Source: Prorocentrum cordatum
Taxonomy: Eukaryota; Sar; Dinophyceae; Prorocentrales; Prorocentraceae
DNA length: 60,000 nucleotides
Assembly (NCBI GenBank): GCA_963575745.1
Contig: CAUYUJ010019949.1
Span: 312,001 to 372,000, forward strand
Reading direction: 5' to 3'
Below the pieces are notes generated by a model. It made no database searches. It saw only the letters and a list, made by a program, of their open reading frames with translations, and was not told the origin of the DNA. Every line of letters begins with the position of its first letter. The stretch's first letter is position 1. The translations under genes were made by a program, and so were the position numbers. Of the stretch, positions 10,995 to 21,139 are shown piece after piece.

Positions 10995-12947
10995 CTATCG
11001 AGTCGCAGTGCATAAAATGCGCAAGCCGCAGGCCCCTTCTTCGAGAGAGCTGTTATACGACTTGACAATCTGGACAAGATGCTTGTCGCCCAAACTCCAT
11101 GCGATGCCTATGGCGGAGAAGCCTCCGTGTTGAGAGCGCCATGGCTTCACAGCGCGATTTACTACACGCTGCACGCCTGCAGCCTGCCACTGGCTGCAGT
11201 ACGGCATTACAAAACGAGTCAAAGGCTGTTGCTCATGGACAGTCGAGCCAGGGAGGCGAAAAATGGGGGGCCGCACCCCCAAGATTCGTGGTAATAGTGC
11301 GATGTGTGAGGAATGCTGGCGCAAAATGCTACAAAACTTCTTGATCTCACTGTCGGCGTGCTGCCGCTCCGAACACAAACGGCGCACGCGGAGCGCGTGT
11401 GCGAGCGGCCACGCTCGGTGCACGCCGGCGGGATGCATGCTGCGATCGCTGAGGGGGATCCACAAAGACGACCGCTTGATATGGATGGGGTGATCCATGA
11501 TGCCCGTGGAGCGCCAGCGGGGCCCACGGTAAAACACGACGTCGAGCATCTGAACCTCATCGGAGGCGATACTCTCAACTTCTAGCTTAAACACCGTTGA
11601 CAGCTCTTGCAATCTGGCAATAAGGGCATCCAGCTGTGCTCTGGACCCCGAATGCACCAGCAGAATGTCGTCACGATGCCTAATATAAGCTACTATGCCG
11701 TGCAACTCACAGAAACGATTTTGAGACACGCTGTTGCGCTCAACTTGATTGAAATACGCTGCGTCAGCAACCTCCCCACTACAAGGGAGTCCCATGCCAG
11801 CGCCGACGGTGACCTTCCAGACCTTGTCGGGCGCTGTGGGGCACGCCACGTACTGGCAATCCGAAATCGCACGCAGCAGCTTGGCGTATGCATCTTGTTG
11901 GACGCCGTCGAAAAAAGCTGAGGAATGTGTGACAAGATCGGCATGCAAACCAGACATAAAATATTCGTTTATGTCTATTTTAACTAAGTGGCAATCGGCT
12001 GGCACCACTGTGCGCGACATGATCCGTAATAGGTGCTGGGTGTCGCGAGCCAGAAACAGAACACGCCTAAGATGAGGGAACAACGCGTGGGATATCCACC
12101 GCATTGCTGGAGCCATCGGATTACGAACACTACAGTGGAGGAGGCGCAACTCCGCCTTGCCAGGAGGCTTGTGCGTCTTGACGGTGGCCCCAACGCGCGA
12201 CACGATGTCTTCGCACCGGCTCGCGTCCACGTCCGAAAGCATGGCTCGCTCGAGCGCCCTGTCATCTAAAACCCTGCACGTTTCGCGAACAGCCTCGATG
12301 AAATCAGTTACCACTGTCGCCCCAAAACTGTATGGAGCGAGTTTCTCTCGGTAGGCGGGGCCAGACAATAGATGCATTTAGCGATCGTGCAAATCGCTCT
12401 TGCGGATTAAACAAAAACCGGCATCTTTATCTGTGGGGAGCGCCCCGACGCCCGTTTTTTGGAGGAGGGAGAGAGCAAGCCTAATCACTGCGGGCACTGG
12501 CGGAGCGCGACGCCGGCTCTGTACAAGGCACGCCTGCCAGACCTCACGCCTGACAGCGTCAACCATGCACTGCAGAGACAGAGGCAATACAACATCACAC
12601 GGTTTGCAATATTTTTTTTGGGATCGCAACCGCCACCAACTTTCGCCAGCTGTTGGGTCTTCGGCGTTAGATCCGAAAAACCATCTCCAACGAAGCTTAT
12701 GCTCCCAATTCCAAAGGGCAAGAGAAACGTGAGACAAAGAAGATTTGGGTGTCATGCAAAACACGTGCTTTCGATGAAACATCGTAAGCAAAAACCGGAC
12801 TGGCCAGGCCAGCTCGGTACCTGAAGGAACAGTCGCACAATTCGAACGCGGGTGAAACAAATAAATTGGTTTATCATCACATGAAAGCGAAGAGTTGAAA
12901 TCAGGGGCGGGGAGATCACGAGTGAACTGCAGGAACAAACGGGCCAT
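10995..12947 (-). pseudogene. PLE reverse transcriptase (ORF2) with one internal stop
   Basis: Reading from ATG at 12947 down to TAG at 10995 gives about 650 codons. Seen in order: PTDKDAGFCL before the stop; then AYREKL, VKTHKPPG and LRLLHCSVRNP (PLE-like KxHKP region and RT motif 1); LVKIDINEYF (motif A); GMGLPCSGEVAD (motif B); and YIRHRDDILLV (motif C with the DD pair). A thumb region follows with SMHPAGVHRAWP and LRVRRLCS, a pattern known from Penelope-like RTs. A single TAA at 12378-12380 interrupts a region homologous on both sides, so the protein is nonfunctional unless read through. There is no C-terminal GIY-YIG domain. The class call rests on remembered motif patterns, not on a search. 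Confidence 0.75.
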
Positions 12948-12955
12948 CCTCACCG

Positions 12956-14277
12956 TCACGTCCCCCTCCCTCGCCGCCTGCCTCCGGCGGATCTGCCACG
13001 TCCAGACCCTCTCGCGCTTCCTCGTGCGCCAGCGCCCTTCCCGGCGCTTGTCTTGCCGGATGCCTTGCTCTTGCCTTTGCCCTTGCCCTTGGACTTGCCC
13101 TTTGACTCGCCCTTGGGGAAGGTCGTGGCTTTCCCGTTGCCCTTGGACTTGCCCTTCGGGTTGCCTCGCCCTTTGCCTTTGCCTTTGTCCTTGCCCTCGC
13201 CCTGTCCGGGCGGGGACGTGCCGTTTTTTGATAAGCAAGGCGTACGGCGTCGGCGCAGTCGACAGAGGATTGGCCAGCGGCCATGGTGGAGGTGTACAGG
13301 GATGCCGCCTGGGCGGCTATGGTGCCGCCACCTGCCGGACCTGCTCGGCCAGGCACGCGCTGGCGAGCGATCACACGAGCATCCACGGCCATGTTGAAGA
13401 GGTCCGCAGGGCTCGTCCCCATCATCTGCTGGATCAGCTTCTCCTGGGCCTGGTCCTGCTTGGCCTTCTCCTGCTGCTTGCGAGCCTTCTCGTCTGAAGC
13501 TCGGGCCACCGCCTTGGCGTAGATGGCGGTGGCTTTGGCCTTCAACCTTTCGGCTTCGACGCCTGCAGTGGAGACCTGGAAGCCGTCGTCGTTGTCCAGG
13601 TCCAGATCGAGGTCCAGGCCTGAAACTCTGGACGTCTGGTCGGACAGGGCGGCCGCGCATGTCTCGACGAAGTAATCCCTCTTCGTGAGCCTGCGCAGGT
13701 CGTCCCTCTGCTTGGCCAGGAGCAGCACATCGAGTTTCTTCTGAATGGCCAGGTGCGCGCAGTAGGCCTCTTGCTTCGCCTCCCGCAGCGTCTTGCCGGA
13801 GAGGTCAAGGCGGAAGCTCAGATCAACGACGCGCTCTGTGTCCAAGAACGGCGACTCGTATGCCAACGTGAAGGGTCGATACCCAGAAGGGTCCCGGCCA
13901 GCACTCAAAGCTTCCACATCGCTCTTGGTGCTCGTCGCCCTCTCGTTCACCTTCTGGAGACTTGCGATTCTCGCGTTCAAATCGTTCGTGCATTTCTGAA
14001 TTCTCTTAATCAGCTCATTCGGTAGGAACCCCTTCAACTCGTCTTCCACTAGCTTCTTCACAGCTGCGAAGTCGGAGCTGGCGGCGCGGGCTCCTTGTAC
14101 GTCAGCGGGGCCCAGAGCCCCCCGCGGAGAACGGGACTGGCTCTGGGCTCCACGGGCCCCATCTGCCGGTGCTGACATCAGGCTAGACGCTGGCGCTAGC
14201 AGCGGTCTGCGCCCACCTGCAGTCCTCCCGCCTGGGAGTTCGCTCGTCGCAGCGGCTGAGGCTTCATCACCGGACAT
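12956..14277 (-). CDS. PLE ORF1: coiled-coil, KGKG-tailed protein
   Basis: Starts at ATG 14277 with an Ala/Gly/Ser-rich N-terminus. It continues with a helical stretch (VKKLVEDELKGFLPNELIKR) and a Lys/Gln/Ala-rich predicted coiled coil (about 13420-13560, KARKQQEKAKQDQ). The straight frame runs to TGA at 12916 with an Arg/Ala tail. One extra A in the A6 run at 13223-13228 would instead give a Lys/Gly-rich KGKG tail ending at TGA 12956, only 8 nt before the ORF2 start. I favour the latter because KGKG tails are common in dinoflagellate proteins. A role as RNA-binding particle protein is inferred from position only. Confidence 0.55.
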
Positions 14278-14307
14278 GGTGCTGCGTAAAAGAAATTACC
14301 GTAAACA

Positions 14308-14485
14308 GGGAATGGGCAACACACACGCTCTGGCGATGATGTTTTGGTGCTCGGCCAAGACTCTGCTACCTTGGCTGTATCCTTGCTTGCTCAGCGAGTT
14401 CGAGCAAAAACACTATTATGTAGAGATGCGCTGCCTGCCGTCAACGTTGTGGCACTGATGCCGAGAAGACAATGCAAGACAATGC
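14308..14485 (+). repeat. Right 178-bp direct repeat flanking the Penelope-like element
   Basis: Copy of 10787-10964 with two transitions. It runs without a break into the decamer array. Confidence 0.9.
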
Positions 14486-15362
14486 AAGACAATGCAAGAC
14501 AATGCAAGACAATGCAAGCCAATGCAAGACAATGCAAGACAATGCAAGACAATGCAAGACAATGCAAGACAATGCAAGACAATGCAAGACAATGCAAGAC
14601 AATGCAAGACAATGCAGGACAGTGCAGGACAATGCAGGACAATGCAAGACAATGCAAGACAGTGCAAGACAATGCAAGACAGTGCAAGACAGTGCAAGAC
14701 AGTGCAAGACAGTGCAAGACAGTGCAAGACAGTGCAAGACAGTGCAAGACAGTGCAAGACAGTGCAAGACAGTGCAAGACAGTGCAAGACAGTGCAAGAC
14801 AGTGCAAGACAGTGCAAGACAGTGCAAGACAGTGCAAGACAGTGCAAGACAGTGCAAGACAGTGCAAGACAGTGCAAGACAGTGCAAGACAGTGCAAGAC
14901 AGTGCAAGACAGTGCAAGACAGTGCAAGACAGTGCAAGACAGTGCAAGACAGTGCAAGACAGTGCAAGACAGTGCAAGACAGTGCAAGACAGTGCAAGAC
15001 AGTGCAAGACAGTGCAAGACAGTGCAAGACAGTGCAAGACAGTGCAAGACAGTGCAAGACAGTGCAAGACAGTGCAAGACAGTGCAAGACAGTGCAAGAC
15101 AGTGCAAGACAGTGCAAGACAGTGCAAGACAGTGCAAGACAGTGCAACAGTGCAAGACAGTGCAAGACAGTGCAAGACAGTCAAGACAGTGCAAGACAGT
15201 GCAAGGCAGTGCAAGACAGTGCAAGACAGTGCAAGACAGCGCAAGACAGTGCAAGGCAGTGCAAGACAGTGCAAGACAGTGCACGACAGTGCAAGACAGT
15301 GCAAGACAGTGCAAGACAGTGCAAGACAGTGCAAGACAGTGCAAGACAGTGCAAGACAGTGC
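14463..15362 (+). repeat. 10-bp tandem array, left part (about 90 units)
   Basis: The unit is CAAGACAATG up to about 14660 and CAAGACAGTG afterwards, with a few phase-breaking indels (near 15145 and 15180). The unit has no stop codon in most phases on either strand, so it creates very long spurious frames with a 10-residue repeat. Confidence 0.97.
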
Positions 15363-15463
15363 ATGTTAGTGCGGAGTGTGCTTGCAAACGGGCACGGGAT
15401 TGAGGGACCCAACGGCGTCTTCACCATGCTCCCCTGTATTCCACTATATATTCGCTCAAGCTT
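15363..15463 (+). repeat. Split direct repeat A1
   Basis: 101 bp, from ATGTTAGTGCGG to GCTCAAGCTT. It differs from A2 by three A/G changes only. Confidence 0.93.
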
Positions 15464-15479
15464 TCACAGGTTCGCTCGC

Positions 15480-15947
15480 ATGGGCCTCCCGCGTGGGCCC
15501 CTGGCAGCCGCGGCGGCGGCCGCGGTCCATGGGCTGCTGGCGTTAGGGCTCTGGAGCTCGACGCCCGCGCCTGCTTGCCCGCAGCCGGTGTGCCCGGCGC
15601 CATTCTGCCCGGCGCTGGTCTGCCCCGACTGTGTGTCGGTGGCCGGCGCGCCCGACCCGGGGCCGCCGGGTGGCCCTGCGGCTCTCGGCCTGGGCGAGGT
15701 GCCCGAGGAGCTGGCGGAGATCCGCTCGGCGGCGCTTCGCCTGGAGGAGCAGCTCGCCTTGGTGCAGGCGGCGCTGGAGGCCGCTTGGAACGCCTGGCCG
15801 TTGCTCTGGGTGCTCATCGGTGGGGCGGGCAGGGATCTGCTCGGTCGCCTGACCGATAGGTGCCGTCGGCGTCATGCTGTCGAACAGGAAGTACCAGCTG
15901 TTCTCCTCCAGCGGCCTCGTCGTGCCGGAGGGGGAGCTTATGCGTGA
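15480..15947 (+). CDS. Small leader ORF of the YR retrotransposon, function unknown
   Basis: 155 residues from ATG 15480, just inside A1. The N-terminus is Ala/Leu-rich and could be a signal or membrane segment. A Cys/Pro-rich stretch (CPQPVCPAPFCPALVCPDC) follows, then a predicted amphipathic or coiled helix (EELAEIRSAALRLEEQLALV) and a hydrophobic end. It overlaps the gag-like ORF by 74 bp in another frame. I know no family for it. Confidence 0.5.
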   Translation: MGLPRGPLAAAAAAAVHGLLALGLWSSTPAPACPQPVCPAPFCPALVCPDCVSVAGAPDPGPPGGPAALGLGEVPEELAEIRSAALRLEEQLALVQAALEAAWNAWPLLWVLIGGAGRDLLGRLTDRCRRRHAVEQEVPAVLLQRPRRAGGGAYA

Positions 15948-17361
15948 GATGAAGCCGGGCAAGCGGTTTGCCCTTTGGTATGAGGACGACACTTACTGGC
16001 ACGAGCGGGTCGCGATGGTGGAGGTGCGGCCAGGGGTGTGGATCATCACCACTCCCGATGGGCATCGCTACTCTGAGAATATCAGGTGCCGCCGGGGTAC
16101 TTCAGGCGCGGTGCAGGCGGTGCATTTCGTCCCTGATGCCGAGCTGCTGGAGCCGATGAAGGGGCACTTCTACCGGTTTCGCACCGCGTTCGACGCCGCG
16201 GACCTGGTGGAGCAGATCAAGCTGGCCGAGGGCGAGTCCTATGGCATCACTCGTCGTCGGCGGCCGTCGCCTGAGGCCATTGCCCTGTGGGACGGGAGTG
16301 AGGTCGAGTATCAGGCGCTGATGGACTCGGACGGGGCGCAGCTGGTGCCCTTGGCTGGGGACGACGGTGAGGCGAGGCCTGCTGTCGCGCCGGGCGCCGC
16401 GGCTCTGCCGCTGGCCGCGCCCGCTGGCCCGCCGCCGGACGTCACCTGGCTCATCGTCGACCCGCTCCACCCTGATTTCGGTCGGGAGCGCCATCCTGCT
16501 CCAGACACCGAGAGGGCAGGTGACTACGCCATGGCGTTGGACGCGAGTCGGCGGCCGGTGCCAGTGAAGCGGGTGCCGATCGCCGACGTGGCCACCTTCT
16601 TGGACACGGTGCGCATGGCGGTGCGCAAGATCCTGGACGAGGAGGGCGCCGCCGTGAAGGCGGACAAGGGTCTGGAGGGCCGCCTGAGCGAGGCCCTGGA
16701 CGGCGGCACCAAGACCCCTCCTGCGGGCGAGGACGCGAGGACCTTGTCGGTGAGCTACGACGAGCACGGGGAGCGGCACAAGGACTGGCGATCGGTCTGC
16801 GCCGAGATCTCGTTCAGCCACTTCAGCGACTGGGAGAAGCACCACGAGGGGCCAGCGACCACGCTCGCGTTGTTCAAGAACATCCAGCGCCAAGGGGGAG
16901 ATCCTCGCCTGTTCTATCCCATATGGTGCCGGGGCGCGGGCGTCAGCCCTCAGGAGCGCACGGGCATCGAGATGAAGCTCCTGCTGGACATCCTGTACCT
17001 GAGCGGCTGCTACGACCAGGTCAACGGGCCATCGTTGGCGAGCATCGAGGCCGTGTCGAGGAGGGTGTGCCAGATCATCGAGGCGTACTCCACTGGCGCT
17101 CCTGGCCGCGCGAACTGGGAGGGCGTGAAGCACTTCATGCCTCTGGCCAACTCGGCCTCGGTGGTGCCGCCGGAGCTGCGCTCGCATGCCCACCGCCGCG
17201 CGAAGGAGGAGGTGGAGATCGAGAACATGCGCATGAAGGCGCGCGGGCTGCATCCGGGTGCCGGCGCTGAGGGCAGTCAACCTGTCCTTCCTGGCTGGTC
17301 AGCCCAAACAGGGAGCCGGCGCGGAGGCGAGCTCGTGGTCGAGTCGAGGAGGGCCGTGTGA
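15874..17361 (+). CDS. Gag-like ORF of the YR retrotransposon
   Basis: 495 residues from ATG 15874 to TGA 17359-17361, positioned upstream of the polymerase as gag is in DIRS-like elements. The N-terminal 90 residues look like a compact beta-rich domain (FALWYEDDTYWHERVAMVEV). A Pro/Ala-rich linker, a helical central part (ATFLDTVRMAVRKILDEEG) and a basic C-terminus follow. No zinc knuckle is seen. The gag assignment comes from position and length, not from a recognised domain. Confidence 0.6.
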   Translation: MLSNRKYQLFSSSGLVVPEGELMREMKPGKRFALWYEDDTYWHERVAMVEVRPGVWIITTPDGHRYSENIRCRRGTSGAVQAVHFVPDAELLEPMKGHFYRFRTAFDAADLVEQIKLAEGESYGITRRRRPSPEAIALWDGSEVEYQALMDSDGAQLVPLAGDDGEARPAVAPGAAALPLAAPAGPPPDVTWLIVDPLHPDFGRERHPAPDTERAGDYAMALDASRRPVPVKRVPIADVATFLDTVRMAVRKILDEEGAAVKADKGLEGRLSEALDGGTKTPPAGEDARTLSVSYDEHGERHKDWRSVCAEISFSHFSDWEKHHEGPATTLALFKNIQRQGGDPRLFYPIWCRGAGVSPQERTGIEMKLLLDILYLSGCYDQVNGPSLASIEAVSRRVCQIIEAYSTGAPGRANWEGVKHFMPLANSASVVPPELRSHAHRRAKEEVEIENMRMKARGLHPGAGAEGSQPVLPGWSAQTGSRRGGELVVESRRAV

Positions 17362-19672
17362 GGCGCGTTGCCATGCTGCCGCTCTTTCCAACTCCCCTCT
17401 CCCCGGCACCTGCCGTGCCCAGCGGACGTGGCCGACAGGCTTCTGGCCTGCGAGGCCATTTGCGGAGACTGAATGCTGATGTCAACGCAACTGTGAACGC
17501 TTTGAATTGGATGGCTGGGGACCGGCATCGCCCCGAGTACGGGCCGCCGCGTACCTCAGAGCAGGCTAGTGCGCATGCGCGCGTCAGAGACCGGATCTCT
17601 TCCCTTTTGACCTCAGGCGTCGCGATCCCTAGCCGGCGAGCGGCTTTTCTCGAGCTGCTGCACGGCCGGGCTGTGTGCGATGCAGAGCCCGGTGGACACA
17701 ACCTTGACAGTTTCTCCAATGTCTCCTCTGTGAGCCTGCCTGACAGCCTCGTCGGCGCCCCTTCGGTGCAGGAGGTTGTGGGCCCAGAGGCGAGCCAATT
17801 CTTGGAGCAGAACTACGAGCGCATGCTGCGCACCTCGACGGACTTTTTGGAGCGACAGGAGTCGCTGCCCTCTATAGACGAGCCAATTCTTGGAGCAGAA
17901 CTACGAGCGCATGCTGCGCACCTCGACGGACTTTTTGGAGCGACAGGAGTCGCTGCCCTCTATAACTCCCTATTGGGACCCTGTGCTTTCTCGCAGCCGC
18001 CGCAAGTTTCTGCGGCTGATGCGGGCGCTTCTGCGGATTGGACTGGTCACGCTTTTGCCAGCTGGTTCGGCGCAGGAGCACGTCGGTATGTTCTTTGTGA
18101 AGAAGGCCGGTAAAAGTAAGAGTCGGCTCATCATTGATGCTCGTCGTGCGAATAGGCGTTTTGCTGATCCCCCTGGAGTCCACCTCTGTTCGTCAGAGAG
18201 CCTCGCGAGGATCGAGGTTTCTCTTCCGCCTGGTTGCTCTAGTCCTACTCCTGATCAACTTCGCAGCGCCCAGATGTGTCTGGGGCTGGCGGATGTTAAG
18301 GGCGCTTTCCATCGGTTTCGTCTTCCCTTGGGCCTGGCGAGTTACTTCGGTTTGGGTGCCGCCACAGCAGGGGAACTGAAGGTCGTGGGAACCAATGTTG
18401 GCGGGAGCGTCTTGGGTGTTGATGACCAGGTCGACATATGTTGGGCTTCTCTTCCTATGGGTTTCTCTTGGTCACTCTACTTCTGCCAGCAAGCGGGTGA
18501 GCATCGTATGGCTAATGTTCCTGGTCTTCGTGATTCTGTCCTCCTTCGCGATCGTGGTCGGCCTGGGGTCTTCAGGTTTGCTGAGAAAGGCGAGGACGAG
18601 AAGGGGGGGCTCGTCTTGGAGGGCTCCGGGATATGTCACTACATCTACGTTGACAATCTGGGTGTTCTCTCTTGTGCTCCCTCTCATACCTCGTCCATCC
18701 TGTCCGACGCGGCGGCTCGTTTCGAGAGCGTTGGGCTCGTGGCCCACGAGCACGAGGTGAGCGCCACTTCGTCGAAGGCCCTGGGGACCCACATAGACCT
18801 CGAGGGCCTTAGAGTTTCTCTTGCGCCCGCTCGACTGTGGAAGGTGCGCCAGGGTGTTCTGTATGCCTTGTCGTGTCGGAAGCTGTCTGGACGTGTCTGG
18901 GAAGTGCTGCTGTGCCACCTCACTTTCTGCGCGCTGATCAATCGTCGCATGATGAGTGTCTTCAGGAGTATCTATGCCTTCATAAATAAGTACTACGCTA
19001 CCCCTATGCCGCTGTGGGACACCGCTAGGCAGGAGATGCTGACCGCTGCCTCCCTCCTGTTCCTGATGGATGCCTCGTGGACGCTGCCCTGGTTCCCTGG
19101 TGTCGTGGCCACGGACGCTTCGGAGGAGGGGTTCGGGGCCACCGTCTCAGAGTGGGACCCTCAGGACGTCTCGGAGGTGGGGAGGATCCTGGAGAGGGGC
19201 CGCTTTCGGAAGCTTCCTGGAGTTTCTGCCCGGTCGAGGTTTTTCGGGAGTCTTGAGGAGCTTGGATCTGAGGCGGACGAGGGGGAGTTCGACAGGCCGT
19301 ATGAGGTGGACTCTAGCTTCCCGGAGGTCCCCCACAAGCTGCTCGCGCAAGCCCACTGGAGTACCCTTCTGGCGGGCCCCTGGAAGTACTTTGACGAGGG
19401 CATTTTCACCTTGGAGGCTAGGGCCCTGGTCCTGGGATTTCAGGCGCTGGTGAGCGAGTACCAAGTCAGGAACGCGAGGGTGCTCTTCTTGGTTGATAAC
19501 ATGGGGGTGTGTCTAGCCTTCGCTCGGGGGCGCACCGCGGACTTCAGGACCCTGATGTGTATGAGACGCATGGGGTCGTGGTGCTTGGCCCTCGGACTGC
19601 GAGTCTGTTTTCGCTGGATACCTTCCGAGTGGAATACTGCGGATGAGCCGTCCCGTCGGTTTTCGGTAGAAC

Positions 19673-21139
19673 ATGTTGGCTCACGTGTTGACCTTGACTC
19701 TGTTGGCTATTCCCGCACTGTTCCTGAACCACTCAGATGTGATGGAGAGGGGCCCCAGGTTGGGGCCTGCCCGCGCCGTGCCGCGGGCGAAGGCGCAATC
19801 AGGCCGCCTGCCCCGCGGGTCGACGACGATCCCCGCGGCGCCCGTGGTCTCGAGGAACCTGGTGACGTTCACGCCGGCGCCCGCGACTGGCAGGGCGACC
19901 CGGACCCGCCGTCTGGCGTCCGGGGACGCGCTGGTGGCGAAGCTGGAGCAGGCCCCGAAGGAGAAGGAGCAACGGACGCTCGACGAGTTGAGCGACGGAG
20001 AGGTGACAGACAAGGACGACGAGAGCGACGCGACCTCCGACACCGTGAAGGTTCAAGCGCGGCCGGCTCGCCGAGTGCGAGTCTTGGCGGCCCCGCGGGT
20101 CGGGCGAGCGCGCCAGCCGGTGGAGGCGAAGCGGCTGCAGGGGCTGGGTCTTCTGCCGCTGGAGTCGAGCGTGGTTCAGTGGAAGACGGAGGCCGACTAC
20201 TACGACGCGATGAACGCCTGGCGGGCTCGAGCCCGCGAGCTGGGCGAGCCTCTCGGCGTGGCTGCCGAGGTGGACGCGTCGGTGGCGCGGCAGCTGCAAG
20301 AGCTTTTCGACCAAGGCGAGAACTTCAGCAAGGGCGAGAAGCTCGTGGCCGGGCTGGAGCACTTCCTGCCCGAGTTCGGGCGGCATGGAGGCCTTCATCT
20401 TTCCCGGTGCTACCGGGCTCTGAAAGGCTGGAGACGCCGCTGCCCGCCACGATCGCGCCGCCCCCTGGCCTTCAGCATCTGGGCAGCCATCATCAGGGAG
20501 CTGTGCCGCGCGAACTTCTGGAACATGGGGGTGTACACGCTGTTCATGCTGGTGACCTACATGCGGCCCTCAGAGCCCCTGAAGCTGCTGAAGGAGGACC
20601 TCCTCGCCCCGGCGCATGGGCTCTCTGCCTCGTGGATCTGCTTCGCCTTCCGGCAGGAGCGGGGAGCGGCGTCCAAGACGTACGCGACGGACGAGAGCAT
20701 CGACCTGAGCTGCAGGCGGGTGCCCTACCTGACGACGGTGGTTGCTGCGCTGCGAGCAGGCGACCCCAAGGCCAAGGTCTTCAACTTCAAGTACAGCAGC
20801 TACACGCGCCAGTTCAAGATCGCCTGCAAGAAGCTGGGGCTGACGGCCGTGCCGTATCAGGCAAGGCACTCAGGCGCCTCCATCGACGCCGCCATGAAGT
20901 ATCGCACCCGGGCCGAGATCCAGAGCAGGGGACTGTGGAAGGCGGACAAGTCGGTGCTGAGGTACGACAGCAAGGCCAAGATTGTCGAGAGCGTCGACAA
21001 GCTGAGCGCCTCGTTGGCGTCTCACGTGCACAGGTGCGAGCTCCAGCTCGGGCCCCTTTTGTGCGGCCAGATCGACCCCTCGGCCATCGCACCGCCCGTC
21101 ATCCCGAGCTCGGCCCCAAAGAAGCGACGCCGTACCTAG
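19673..21139 (+). CDS. Tyrosine recombinase (integrase) of the YR retrotransposon
   Basis: 488 residues from ATG 19673 to TAG 21137-21139, in a different frame from RT-RNase H and overlapping the open polyprotein frame throughout. The N-terminal 170 residues are basic, Ala/Arg-rich and disordered-looking. The catalytic domain shows the first Arg in YTLFMLVTYMRPSEPLKLL, the second box PYQARHSGAS (Arg kept, Tyr where His of HxxR is usual), Trp in QSRGLWKADKS at the His/Trp position, and the likely nucleophile in LRYDSKAK (Tyr codon at 20963). This enzyme would integrate the circular DNA intermediate without a target duplication. The C-terminus is basic (KKRRR). Confidence 0.85.
   Translation: MLAHVLTLTLLAIPALFLNHSDVMERGPRLGPARAVPRAKAQSGRLPRGSTTIPAAPVVSRNLVTFTPAPATGRATRTRRLASGDALVAKLEQAPKEKEQRTLDELSDGEVTDKDDESDATSDTVKVQARPARRVRVLAAPRVGRARQPVEAKRLQGLGLLPLESSVVQWKTEADYYDAMNAWRARARELGEPLGVAAEVDASVARQLQELFDQGENFSKGEKLVAGLEHFLPEFGRHGGLHLSRCYRALKGWRRRCPPRSRRPLAFSIWAAIIRELCRANFWNMGVYTLFMLVTYMRPSEPLKLLKEDLLAPAHGLSASWICFAFRQERGAASKTYATDESIDLSCRRVPYLTTVVAALRAGDPKAKVFNFKYSSYTRQFKIACKKLGLTAVPYQARHSGASIDAAMKYRTRAEIQSRGLWKADKSVLRYDSKAKIVESVDKLSASLASHVHRCELQLGPLLCGQIDPSAIAPPVIPSSAPKKRRRT

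Larger units (their letters stand above)
10965..14307 (-). mobile_element. Penelope-like retroelement (PLE), near full length, minus strand
   Basis: The 3.34-kb insert lies between the 178-bp direct repeats and carries two minus-strand reading frames: ORF1 (14277 to 12956) and the reverse transcriptase ORF2 (12947 to 10995). ORF1 starts only about 30 bp inside the element, and ORF2 ends about 30 bp from the other edge. The 3' edge, read on the minus strand, is rich in GGTT repeats. No GIY-YIG endonuclease is visible after the RT, so it would be an endonuclease-lacking PLE if the class call is right. Removing the element and one repeat copy restores a continuous module, 178-bp segment and decamer array. 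Confidence 0.75.

Noticed and set aside
10965-11000. Telomeric repeat at the PLE edge
   Set aside because: GGTT is not the TTTAGGG-type dinoflagellate telomere repeat, and only a few units are present.
14463-15362. CRISPR array
   Set aside because: There are no spacers; units are 10 bp and contiguous, in eukaryote-like DNA.
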